NCBI GenBank assembly: GCA_025351545.1
Contig: JANXVQ010000423.1
Span: 1 to 7,654 of the forward strand
From: Spirosoma sp.
Lineage (GTDB): Bacteria; Bacteroidota; Bacteroidia; Cytophagales; Spirosomataceae
Direction of reading: 5' to 3'
DNA: 7,654 bases
Shown here: one piece after another, positions 1 to 5,526 of the stretch
How the letters are laid out: every line of letters starts with the position of its first letter
Numbering within the stretch: the first letter of the stretch is position 1
Translations under genes and position numbers: made by a program
The notes under the pieces: generated by a model
What the model was told of the DNA's origin: nothing
The model's database searches: none
The model's input: only the letters and a program-made list of their open reading frames with translations

Positions 1-41
1 ATCATAATGATCCTGGAGCACTTCTCTGCTATGAAGTACAC

Positions 42-1559
42 TTATTCGGCTAGTTGCCGCCGTTTTCGACTTTGGCCTTCTTTGCGGATGCCCACATAAA
101 AACCAACGCTGTTGTAATATAGGTCGCCCATATCAGCAGCAACCGATGCGTTCGCTGTGATACCATGTAAAATTGACAGTGGAGCCGAAATATTTACAAC
201 CGAAGAGAATTGGTGCACAGGATGATCGAAAGGCTTTTCGTAGGTGCCAAGGTTTTCACTGTACGATGCTTTAATCTGAAAACGAAAAAAATCCATGACC
301 TGCCCCGACAGCCCAATGTGCATGACAGCTACCCGATTGTTATTCGTGAAGCCATAACGAGGTAAATCAGTTCGACTATCGCCAGAGGGTGTAATGAAAG
401 GCGTTCCCAGCGTTTGGCCCAACCGGGACCAGCCGTCCTGATATTGCGAATGGTTGAAGTAGTTGTTACGGCCATGCAGGTGTAGTTCATCCGAAAAAAT
501 AGATCCTCCCTGGTTTTCTGTGAAGAGATATTCGAATAAAACGGTCTGAATCTGGAATCCATCCGGATTGGTTGGTCGCAGGTTACGGATACGCAGTCCA
601 TTTAATCCGTCACGAACATTGTCCAGGTGAAATAGGGAACCCGTCTCATAAATATTCTGGCGATAGGCAAAAATAGAAAAATTACGGCCGAGGTATTCAA
701 ATCCCAGATCGACGGTGCCGAGGTGATTGCCAATGCGGTTCTCGCGGTCGAACGAACTGATTCGACTGGTATCTGTATTGGTGCGATTACCCAGCGTAAC
801 GGCTGTTACTACGTCGATATAATCACTGAACCGGTTGGGTAGCTGATTGTTTTTAATAACCGAGCCGGGAAGTCGTTTGGTATTTCCGCTCCACATAACC
901 TGGTGATTAATACCGCCGTACAGTTTTAATCGCCAGTGTGGTTTGCCAAATCGTCCATAAAGGGCTTTTTGGTGCAACAGAATATTGTTGATGAACCGCT
1001 CCTCCTCAAACCAACCATGGGCATAAAAACCCTTGAGCCCAAACAGCCCATTCCTGGGCATATAATCAGAAACAGTAACCTGGATTTTTAGCATCGGCAG
1101 CGCATTGCCCGACCACGCGTAGGAACCCGATGTAAGCGTAGAATCGACTAAACCGATGGTTTCCCGTCGTCGGCCCGCCCAGACTTCCAGTCCTTTTCCA
1201 AACTTGACTTTAACGTAGGCTTCCGGTATGAGCAGTTTATAGGCGTACCCCGCATTCAGCACCGCTTCGACCCCCCAGCCCCAGTCAACCCGTCGATTGG
1301 CCGCCCGTAAACTATCGAGTTTAGTTTTTGGCGCATCATGATAGTCTACCCGCATAGCATGGCGGAGGGTCATTAGGGAAGCTTCGCGCGAGACAATACC
1401 ATACTGATTGGCTCGTAACCAGAATGGTGTTTCTCCCGATGTTGAAAAATAACTACCAATCTCAGACCGGTAACGCAAGGGTTTGCTTGTCTGGCCGAAA
1501 CAATTAAAACACAAAACCAGGCAGGTAAACAGAAGTTGTGTAAACTTAGGTTGAATCAT
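42..1559 (-). CDS. Wzi-family capsule assembly protein (outer-membrane beta-barrel)
   Basis: The 505-residue product starts with a type I signal peptide (K5, then a hydrophobic stretch to about residue 20, ending near FGQ at 21-23) and continues as a long beta-rich protein, as expected for an outer-membrane barrel. Family landmarks are PFWLRANQYG (45-54), then GRRRETIGLVDSTLTSGSYAWSGN around 129-152 and PMLKIQ (155-160). These match the Bacteroidota branch of the capsule assembly protein Wzi family. E. coli Wzi is an outer-membrane lectin that anchors group 1 capsule at the cell surface; in Bacteroidota the exact polysaccharide is usually unknown. The length is normal for the family. The gene is transcribed away from all others here and no capsule biosynthesis genes are visible, so its substrate cannot be inferred. 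The ATG start directly precedes the signal peptide; no Shine-Dalgarno sequence is seen. Confidence 0.88.
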   Translation of the reverse strand: MIQPKFTQLLFTCLVLCFNCFGQTSKPLRYRSEIGSYFSTSGETPFWLRANQYGIVSREASLMTLRHAMRVDYHDAPKTKLDSLRAANRRVDWGWGVEAVLNAGYAYKLLIPEAYVKVKFGKGLEVWAGRRRETIGLVDSTLTSGSYAWSGNALPMLKIQVTVSDYMPRNGLFGLKGFYAHGWFEEERFINNILLHQKALYGRFGKPHWRLKLYGGINHQVMWSGNTKRLPGSVIKNNQLPNRFSDYIDVVTAVTLGNRTNTDTSRISSFDRENRIGNHLGTVDLGFEYLGRNFSIFAYRQNIYETGSLFHLDNVRDGLNGLRIRNLRPTNPDGFQIQTVLFEYLFTENQGGSIFSDELHLHGRNNYFNHSQYQDGWSRLGQTLGTPFITPSGDSRTDLPRYGFTNNNRVAVMHIGLSGQVMDFFRFQIKASYSENLGTYEKPFDHPVHQFSSVVNISAPLSILHGITANASVAADMGDLYYNSVGFYVGIRKEGQSRKRRQLAE

Positions 1560-1619
1560 AAATCTATATTCCCCGCTGAGACATACATAGTGCCTGTTTT
1601 TCGGTCACTTGTTGCTAGG

Positions 1620-1627
1620 CGAAAGTA
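1620..1627 (-). promoter_or_regulatory. Possible -7 element for the Wzi gene (TACTTTCG)
   Basis: On the minus strand TACTTTCG lies about 60 nt before the Wzi ATG and differs from the Bacteroidota consensus TAnnTTTG at one position. No clear -33 TTTG is seen upstream. Single short matches of this kind are common by chance, so this is a weak candidate. Confidence 0.22.
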
Positions 1628-1680
1628 TACAGATTAGCTTGTTGCATAAAACATGCCACTCTATTTTCTGTTTTAACCAG

Positions 1681-1730
1681 AGAAAGCCTAGTGTTTAACT
1701 GGAGTTATATGGTTAAACACTAGGCTTTCT
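1681..1730. repeat. Perfect 19-bp inverted repeat (orphan hairpin)
   Basis: AGAAAGCCTAGTGTTTAAC (1681-1699) is the exact reverse complement of 1712-1730, with a 12-nt spacer whose outer bases can add two G-U pairs. The shape AGAAAGCC...GGCTTTCT is terminator-like on either strand, but neither side has a strong U tract (TGTAAAA follows on the plus strand). It sits between two divergent genes, so no annotated transcript would end here. It could terminate an unannotated small RNA, be a REP-like palindrome, or be the remnant of a lost gene end. Confidence 0.85.
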
Positions 1731-1825
1731 TGTAAAATGGTTGCTACAATGCGGTGTCGGTTATTTAGTCTATGCGGCCGAGCCTGCCGATACCCTATCA
1801 CAATACTACTTAGTTCCCGGTTATT

Positions 1826-1840
1826 TTTTACAAGAAAGCC
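1826..1840. repeat. Inverted second copy of the hairpin's outer arm
   Basis: TTTTACAAGAAAGCC here is the exact reverse complement of 1723-1737, which covers the end of the hairpin's right arm and its flank. Just beyond, CTGGTTAAAC (1848-1857) matches the reverse complement of GTTTTAACCAG (1670-1680) with one base skipped. The related pieces therefore frame about 190 bp in inverted orientation. This could be a decayed palindromic element; only the arms are visible. Confidence 0.6.
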
Positions 1841-1894
1841 CTGTATCTGGTTAAACCTGTTTACCGGTTTTTTCGGAAGCCAGTGATATTAACT

Positions 1895-1902
1895 TACCTT
1901 TG
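1895..1902 (+). promoter_or_regulatory. Candidate -7 element TACCTTTG upstream of the DinB gene
   Basis: TACCTTTG fits the Bacteroidota -7 consensus TAnnTTTG exactly and is followed by T, as the consensus prefers. About 20 nt upstream is TTTC (1871-1874), a near match to the -33 TTTG. Transcription would begin near 1909, giving a leader of about 175 nt before the DinB start. That is long for a simple leader and could include the short ORF at 1954-2046. Confidence 0.4.
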
Positions 1903-1953
1903 TGGCTAATTTTAAGTTTCAGGCCCGGAACTGTGCCATATATGACTATATAA

Positions 1954-2046
1954 ATGAGTCAAAGAATGGATGATCCGACTGAACTACTTAGAAAATTTCA
2001 CACTGTTTTTAATTATAATACATACGTTGCTGACTTGTGCTGGTGA
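1954..2046 (+). CDS. Doubtful 30-residue small ORF in the DinB leader
   Basis: An ATG opens a 30-codon frame beginning MSQRMDDPTELLRKFHTVF and ending in CW before TGA. It starts at the base after the stop of a three-codon frame (ATG ACT ATA TAA, 1942-1953) and lies downstream of the TACCTTTG promoter candidate. I do not recognise the peptide: there is no signal sequence, membrane segment or known motif. An AT-rich leader yields frames of this length by chance. Translation as a leader peptide, or no translation at all, are both possible. Confidence 0.18.
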   Translation: MSQRMDDPTELLRKFHTVFNYNTYVADLCW

Positions 2047-2085
2047 TAAATCCAGAGAATTAGACAACTCTACTACGCATAGATT

Positions 2086-2658
2086 ATGGTCCCTAACGAC
2101 GAACTCATCCGCATCATTGACTTATTGAACACGACTTACGAAGGCGAGGAGGCCTGGCATGGTCCATCAGTCGTTGATGGATTGAGAAGTGTAACGCCCG
2201 ATATGGCCGGGCGTCGAATTGCTCCCAATACGCACAGCATTGCCGAACTGGTTTTTCACATGACCAGCTGGCGGATTTTCTGCGTCAAAAAGATGCAGGG
2301 CGATGAAACATTCGATATTATAACGCCCGCTAAAAACTTTGGCGCAATACCCGATAAGGTCGACGATTTTGAGTGGGAAGCCCTTGAAATGGAATTGAGC
2401 CTGAGCCAGGAAGAACTCATTAACGAACTCGACAAACGTGACGACGACGAGTTCCTGGAAGATATCGTGCCTGGTCGTGATTATACGTATTATGACATGC
2501 TGCACGGAGTTATTAATCATGATATGTACCATACGGGGCAGATAATGATTATCCAGAAAGCGCTGGCTTTACATAGTGCTGGCTCCCGTTTTGACGACGA
2601 CGCAGACGAATACGGTTCACCTTTCGGTAACAGCGCCGAACACGACGATTATTATTGA
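2086..2658 (+). CDS. DinB-family putative metal-dependent protein
   Basis: The 190-residue product has the layout of the DinB/YfiT-like four-helix bundle, which binds a divalent metal through three histidines. The N-terminal ELIRIIDLLNTTYEGEEAWHG (6-26) and GPSV (26-29) are followed by HSIAELVFHMTSW (50-62), giving H58, and later by HGVINHDMYHTGQI (140-153), giving H145 and H149. The H58/H145/H149 set is the expected metal triad. Members act as thiol-dependent transferases or hydrolases, or are uncharacterised; the substrate cannot be read from sequence. Despite the name, this is not DNA polymerase IV. A very acidic tail (about 169-190, rich in Asp and Tyr) extends past the fold. The ATG lies one codon after an in-frame TAG, which fixes the start as the earliest possible. 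The protein is likely cytoplasmic. Confidence 0.85.
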   Translation: MVPNDELIRIIDLLNTTYEGEEAWHGPSVVDGLRSVTPDMAGRRIAPNTHSIAELVFHMTSWRIFCVKKMQGDETFDIITPAKNFGAIPDKVDDFEWEALEMELSLSQEELINELDKRDDDEFLEDIVPGRDYTYYDMLHGVINHDMYHTGQIMIIQKALALHSAGSRFDDDADEYGSPFGNSAEHDDYY

Positions 2659-2664
2659 TAAAAT

Positions 2665-2698
2665 TTTGAGTGAGTGATAAACTGAGCGAATAGGTTTG
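2665..2698 (+). promoter_or_regulatory. Candidate Bacteroidota promoter for the EVE gene
   Basis: TTTG (2665-2668) and TAGGTTTG (2691-2698) match the -33 and -7 elements of the Bacteroidota primary sigma factor, separated by 22 nt, slightly wider than typical. Transcription would begin near 2705, about 35 nt before the TTG start codon at 2740. Both elements are exact matches, which makes this the best promoter candidate in the window. Confidence 0.45.
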
Positions 2699-2739
2699 CC
2701 ATAAGTCAGTCACTCAGTCATCATTCGCTAACACACTCA
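2667..2739. repeat. Imperfect inverted repeat between the DinB and EVE genes
   Basis: TGAGTG (2667-2672) pairs with CACTCA (2734-2739), and AGCGAAT (2685-2691) with ATTCGCT (2723-2729). ACTGAG (2681-2686) can instead pair with CTCAGT (2713-2718). The right arm ends at the base before the EVE start codon, and the -7 motif lies inside the loop. It may serve as the 3' end of the DinB transcript, but it has no U tract. Confidence 0.4.
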
Positions 2740-3165
2740 TTGAATTACTGGCTCGTCAAATCTGAACCCGATGCCTACGGGTGGCATCATTTTATCGAAC
2801 AAGGCCGTGCTGTCTGGGATGGCGTTCGCAATTATCAGGCTCGAAACAACCTGAAGGCCATGCAACTGGGCGATCATGTCCTGTTTTACCACAGCGTTAC
2901 CAAACCCGGTGTTGTCGGGTTGGCGAATGTAGTGCGAGAGTTCTATCAGGACCCGGGCGCACCCGATGATTTACGCTGGGTAGCTGTCGAACTGGAACCT
3001 GTTATGGCGTTGGAAAAACCCGTTACGCTCGCCCATATCAAAGCCGAACCGTTGCTGGCAAATATTAGCCTCATCAGACAATCACGTTTGTCGGTTATGC
3101 CTGTCCGTCCCGACGAGTTTGAGTTGATTTTGAAAATGGGACAAAAAACGAATGAAGAATTGTGA
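2740..3165 (+). CDS. EVE domain-containing protein (PUA-like fold), TTG start
   Basis: The 141-residue protein is a single EVE domain, usual in size for bacterial stand-alone members. Hallmarks are NYWLVKSEPDAYGW (2-15), WDGVRNYQARN (26-36), GDHVLFYHS (44-52) and VVGLANV (58-64). EVE domains belong to the PUA-like superfamily. Human THYN1 and related proteins bind modified cytosines in DNA, and other relatives read modified RNA; the bacterial ligand is inferred only by family. The start must be TTG at 2740: no ATG or GTG occurs in frame nearby upstream, and the family N-terminus MNYWLVKSEP begins exactly there. A candidate promoter precedes it. The rRNA-type methyltransferase lies 59 bp downstream, close enough for co-transcription, so a nucleic-acid modification theme is possible but unproven. 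Confidence 0.9.
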   Translation: MNYWLVKSEPDAYGWHHFIEQGRAVWDGVRNYQARNNLKAMQLGDHVLFYHSVTKPGVVGLANVVREFYQDPGAPDDLRWVAVELEPVMALEKPVTLAHIKAEPLLANISLIRQSRLSVMPVRPDEFELILKMGQKTNEEL

Positions 3166-3215
3166 ATGATCAATTTTCCCGAAGCGTAATAATTCATCAT
3201 TGATCATTCATAATT
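3158..3215. repeat. Inverted repeat spanning the EVE stop codon and the gap to the methyltransferase
   Basis: AATTGTGAATGATCAA (3158-3173) pairs with TTGATCATTCATAATT (3200-3215): 16 positions with one G-U wobble and a 26-nt loop. The left arm includes the EVE TGA codon (3163-3165), and the right arm ends 9 nt before the next ATG. The stem is AT-rich and no U tract follows, so it is not a classic intrinsic terminator. It may protect the upstream mRNA 3' end or affect translation of the downstream gene. Confidence 0.8.
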
Positions 3216-3224
3216 ATAAATACT

Positions 3225-4118
3225 ATGGCTGACATTCAACTGATTACTCCCGAAAACTGGGCAGAATACGAACTGATTGATTCGGGGAATTTTCAGAAGC
3301 TTGAACGCTTTGGCGAGTTTATTCTGGCCCGTCCCGAACCGCAGGCTGTTTGGGATAAATCACTGTCAGACGAAGAGTGGGAACGCCGGGCACACGCTAC
3401 TTTTCGGCGCGACCGCCAGTCACCGGAGCGGGGTGACTGGCAAACCTCGCCTGATATGCGCGACCCCTGGTACGTCTCGTTCCGACAGCGTGGCCTGAAT
3501 CTGAAATTTAAGCTTGCCCTGACGACTTTCAAACACGTGGGTATTTTCCCCGAGCAGGCCAATAACTGGTCGTATATACATGACAAAATAAAGGCACTTT
3601 CGGCCAACGTTTCCCGACCGAAAGTACTTAATCTGTTTGCTTATACGGGTGGCGCTTCGCTGGCGGCCCGTCAGGCCGGAGCCGATGTTACGCACGTTGA
3701 TGCCGTAAAACCCGTTATCAGCTGGGCGCGTGAGAATATGGACCACAGCGAGTTAGATAATATCCGCTGGGTGGTTGAAGATGCCGTGAAATTTGTTCAG
3801 CGGGAAGTTCGGCGGGGTAATCGCTACAACGGGATCATTCTCGATCCGCCCGCCTACGGTCGTGGTCCCGATGGCGAAAAGTGGGTGCTCGAAGAACAAC
3901 TGAATGACCTACTCAAATCCTGCGCCGATTTACTGGATCAGAACGACTTTTTCTTTATCATTAATCTGTATTCGCTTGGGTTTTCGTCACTCATTCTGGA
4001 CAACCTGATGGGGCAGGTTTTTGGTAACGTACCAAACCCGGAATGGGGCGAGTTGTTCATGCCGGATAGCTTTCAAAAGCGGCTACCTTTGGGCGTATTT
4101 TATCGATTCGCGTCGTGA
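3225..4118 (+). CDS. Class I SAM-dependent methyltransferase, RlmI/RlmK-like (probable rRNA methyltransferase)
   Basis: The 297-residue protein has a Rossmann methyltransferase domain preceded by a conserved N-terminal region containing FKHVGIFPEQANNW (102-115). SAM-binding motif I is VLNLFAYTGGASLAARQAGA (134-153). The acidic residue of motif II is D159 (HVDAVKPVISWARENM). The catalytic-region motif is DPPAYGRG (207-214). These place it in the COG1092 group with RlmI and RlmK, which methylate 23S rRNA. The N-terminal PUA domain of E. coli RlmI is absent, as in many shorter Bacteroidota homologues, so the target base cannot be assigned. The ATG at 3225 precedes the family N-terminus. The stop TGA overlaps the GTG of the next gene (GTGA, 4115-4118), suggesting coupled translation. 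The gene probably shares a transcript with the EVE gene upstream. Confidence 0.85.
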   Translation: MADIQLITPENWAEYELIDSGNFQKLERFGEFILARPEPQAVWDKSLSDEEWERRAHATFRRDRQSPERGDWQTSPDMRDPWYVSFRQRGLNLKFKLALTTFKHVGIFPEQANNWSYIHDKIKALSANVSRPKVLNLFAYTGGASLAARQAGADVTHVDAVKPVISWARENMDHSELDNIRWVVEDAVKFVQREVRRGNRYNGIILDPPAYGRGPDGEKWVLEEQLNDLLKSCADLLDQNDFFFIINLYSLGFSSLILDNLMGQVFGNVPNPEWGELFMPDSFQKRLPLGVFYRFAS

Positions 4119-5389
4119 AAGAGATGAAAAATATACAGGGTGAAGGAGTGAAATCGATGGCCTGGTTTTACTCCTTCACCCTGTATATGGCTCTTTTATT
4201 CTTTGTAACGTTCTTTCTTTTCGCTTGCGGCAATACTAATCGGCAGGCGGCCCACATCCCTGACTTTCCAAAACCAAGCGATAGCAGTCGGGTAGAGGGT
4301 GCGTTGCGCGCGCTGACGCTGGCTATCAACCAATCGTCGCCCGCATCGGCTTATGCCAAAAGGGCCGTTATTCTGCTGGCGATGGGACGGATGAACGAGG
4401 CACTGACCGATATTGATGAAGCTATTGGCCGGAACGATGATGATGGATCCTATTACCTGACCCGCGCTCAAATTCTGCGGGCCTTGCAGCAACCTGCCAA
4501 AGCCCTCCAGAATGCCCAGCGAGCCGAAATTTTAGGCGTCGATACACCGGAACTGTACACCTTGCAGGGAGATTTACTACAGCAGCAAAATCAGTTCGAT
4601 AAAGCTAAACTTTACATTGCAAAAGCCCTGCAAATGGCTCCCTACGATGGTGAAGCCTATTTTTTTAATGGCCTGATGGCCGCCCGGCAGGGGGATACGG
4701 CACAAGCATTGACCCTCTATCAGCAGTCGCTTCGGCTAAAGCCCCGGTATCTGGAAACTTATAATCAGTTAGCTTCGGTCTATCGAACGCTTGGTGACCC
4801 CAACTCCGCGCTCGTTTATAATCAGCAGGCCTTGCGCTACTTTCCGAACAATGCCCGATTGTACTATGGCCGGGGCCTGATTTATCATACAGAGGGGAAG
4901 CTCGACAGCGCTATGATCTATTACAAGCAGACAATGAAAGTGCAGCCTGGTTATTACCAGGCTTATTTTCAGATAGGGCTGATTAATCAGACGTATCGTA
5001 ATTATTATGGGGCTTTGACCAATTACCAGCGTGTGCAGCAACTTCGCCCCATATTTCCGCGTATTGATACATATATAGGCTACTGTCACGAGCAAATGGG
5101 ACAGTATGACTTAGCCATTGCGGCCTACACCAAAGCAACCCAGCAAAATACGACCGATCAGCAGGCGGCTGCCGGTTTATGGCGTTCTCAGCGAAGACAA
5201 TACGCGCAAAACTCATATAACTCCTTATTTTTGCCGGATACAGTAGCCAGACCAATGACACAGGCAAGAACCCGTACCGTGATTGACACAAATCGGGTTC
5301 GTATCTCGATCATTCAGCCGAAGGCCCGCGTAACGACTCACTCCGGTGATTCGCTCCAGCGAACGGTGAAACCGATTGGACAGAATTAA
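4115..5389 (+). CDS. TPR-repeat lipoprotein
   Basis: From the GTG at 4115 the product has 424 residues. A hydrophobic segment (about 16-37) ends in the lipobox LFAC (35-38), so Cys38 is the likely lipidated residue. About eight tetratricopeptide repeats follow from roughly 79 to 349, with typical units such as AYFFNGLMAARQGDTAQALTLY (181-202). The last 75 residues are basic and repeat-free. TPR proteins are scaffolds for protein partners; no partner is evident. The sequence after the Cys (GNTNRQ) lacks acidic residues of the kind in the known Bacteroidota surface-export signal, so a periplasm-facing location is inferred. The start is uncertain: GTG 4115, ATG 4124, ATG 4157 and ATG 4187 are all in frame. 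The first two give an N-region with lysines, as signal peptides prefer, and GTG overlaps the preceding stop. A long hairpin covers this start region. Confidence 0.85.
   Translation: MKEMKNIQGEGVKSMAWFYSFTLYMALLFFVTFFLFACGNTNRQAAHIPDFPKPSDSSRVEGALRALTLAINQSSPASAYAKRAVILLAMGRMNEALTDIDEAIGRNDDDGSYYLTRAQILRALQQPAKALQNAQRAEILGVDTPELYTLQGDLLQQQNQFDKAKLYIAKALQMAPYDGEAYFFNGLMAARQGDTAQALTLYQQSLRLKPRYLETYNQLASVYRTLGDPNSALVYNQQALRYFPNNARLYYGRGLIYHTEGKLDSAMIYYKQTMKVQPGYYQAYFQIGLINQTYRNYYGALTNYQRVQQLRPIFPRIDTYIGYCHEQMGQYDLAIAAYTKATQQNTTDQQAAAGLWRSQRRQYAQNSYNSLFLPDTVARPMTQARTRTVIDTNRVRISIIQPKARVTTHSGDSLQRTVKPIGQN
4131..4188 (+). promoter_or_regulatory. Long hairpin over the start region of the TPR lipoprotein gene
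   Basis: ATATACAGGGTGAAGGAGT (4131-4149) is perfectly complementary to 4170-4188. Seven further pairs, including three G-U, continue inward (4150-4156 with 4163-4169), giving about 26 bp and a six-base loop ATGGCC. The loop's ATG (4157-4159) is in frame with the lipoprotein. The stem begins 13 nt after the methyltransferase stop, where a terminator might sit, but only the mixed sequence GGCTCTTTTATTCTTTG follows. It may act as an attenuator or terminator for the upstream gene, or limit translation of the lipoprotein. Confidence 0.75.
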
Positions 5390-5442
5390 TGGAATGAATA
5401 ATGCATAGTGAATAATTTATAATCGTATCGGAACTGTCATTG

Positions 5443-5450
5443 TAAATTTG
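5443..5450 (+). promoter_or_regulatory. Candidate -7 element TAAATTTG for thrS
   Basis: TAAATTTG matches the Bacteroidota TAnnTTTG element exactly and is followed by T. No TTTG is evident at the -33 position. A transcript starting near 5456 would carry a leader of about 70 nt, including the hairpin at 5471-5496. The position between the lipoprotein stop and thrS supports an independent thrS transcription unit. Confidence 0.4.
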
Positions 5451-5470
5451 TACATTATCCATTTAGTAAA

Positions 5471-5496
5471 GTGGCTTACAGTTGTAGGTGAGCCGC
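5471..5496 (+). promoter_or_regulatory. thrS leader hairpin resembling a tRNA-Thr anticodon arm
   Basis: GTGGCTTAC (5471-5479) pairs with GTGAGCCGC (5488-5496): nine continuous pairs, two of them G-U, closing the eight-base loop AGUUGUAG. The loop contains U-UGU-A in the order of U33, anticodon 34-36 and A37 of tRNA-Thr(UGU), with one extra loop base on the 5' side. The hairpin ends 30 nt before the thrS ATG. In E. coli, ThrRS binds anticodon-like hairpins in its own leader and blocks ribosome entry. A similar autogenous operator is inferred here from shape and position only. Confidence 0.45.
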
Positions 5497-5526
5497 GGGT
5501 GCCCACAAATAAATGAGTGTAAACGT

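Larger units (their letters stand above)
1560..2085. other. 526-bp divergent intergenic region, structured, no convincing gene
   Basis: This gap separates the minus-strand Wzi gene from the plus-strand DinB gene. It contains weak promoter motifs for both sides, a perfect 19-bp inverted repeat (1681-1730), a 15-nt arm copy in opposite orientation (1826-1840), and an 8-bp stem with one G-U pair (GGTGTCGG 1753-1760 with CCGATACC 1787-1794). A small hairpin (AGTTTC 1915-1920 with GGAACT 1927-1932) lies just after the DinB-side promoter. The only notable plus-strand reading frame is 30 codons (1954-2046). A small RNA or a degenerate element would fit the structure, but neither is shown. Confidence 0.6.

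Noticed and set aside
1..41. End of another gene at the left edge
   Set aside because: Only 41 bp, no recognisable coding or structural signal.
1681..1730. Classic rho-independent terminator for a known gene
   Set aside because: Neither flanking gene ends here and there is no proper U tract on either strand, so it is reported as an inverted repeat of unknown role.
1670..1857. MITE or insertion-sequence remnant
   Set aside because: No transposase fragment and no target-site duplication could be identified; only arm similarity is visible, so it is kept as a finding rather than a mobile element.
1853..1876. Terminator-like AAACC ... GGTTTTTT hairpin
   Set aside because: Only about five stem pairs, and no upstream plus-strand gene that would need termination; too weak to list.
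2167..2532. Minus-strand frame opposite the DinB gene
   Set aside because: Antisense to a recognisable metal-triad protein, with no family features of its own.
5388..5468. Inverted repeat between the lipoprotein stop and thrS
   Set aside because: AATGGA...ATAATG against CATTATCCATT pairs only with a gap of several bases; not distinguishable from AT-rich background.
5488..5526. Longer thrS starting at GTG 5488 (660 residues)
   Set aside because: The extra 13 residues do not resemble a ThrRS N-terminus, the GTG lies in the right arm of the leader hairpin, and ATG 5527 directly begins the TGS domain.
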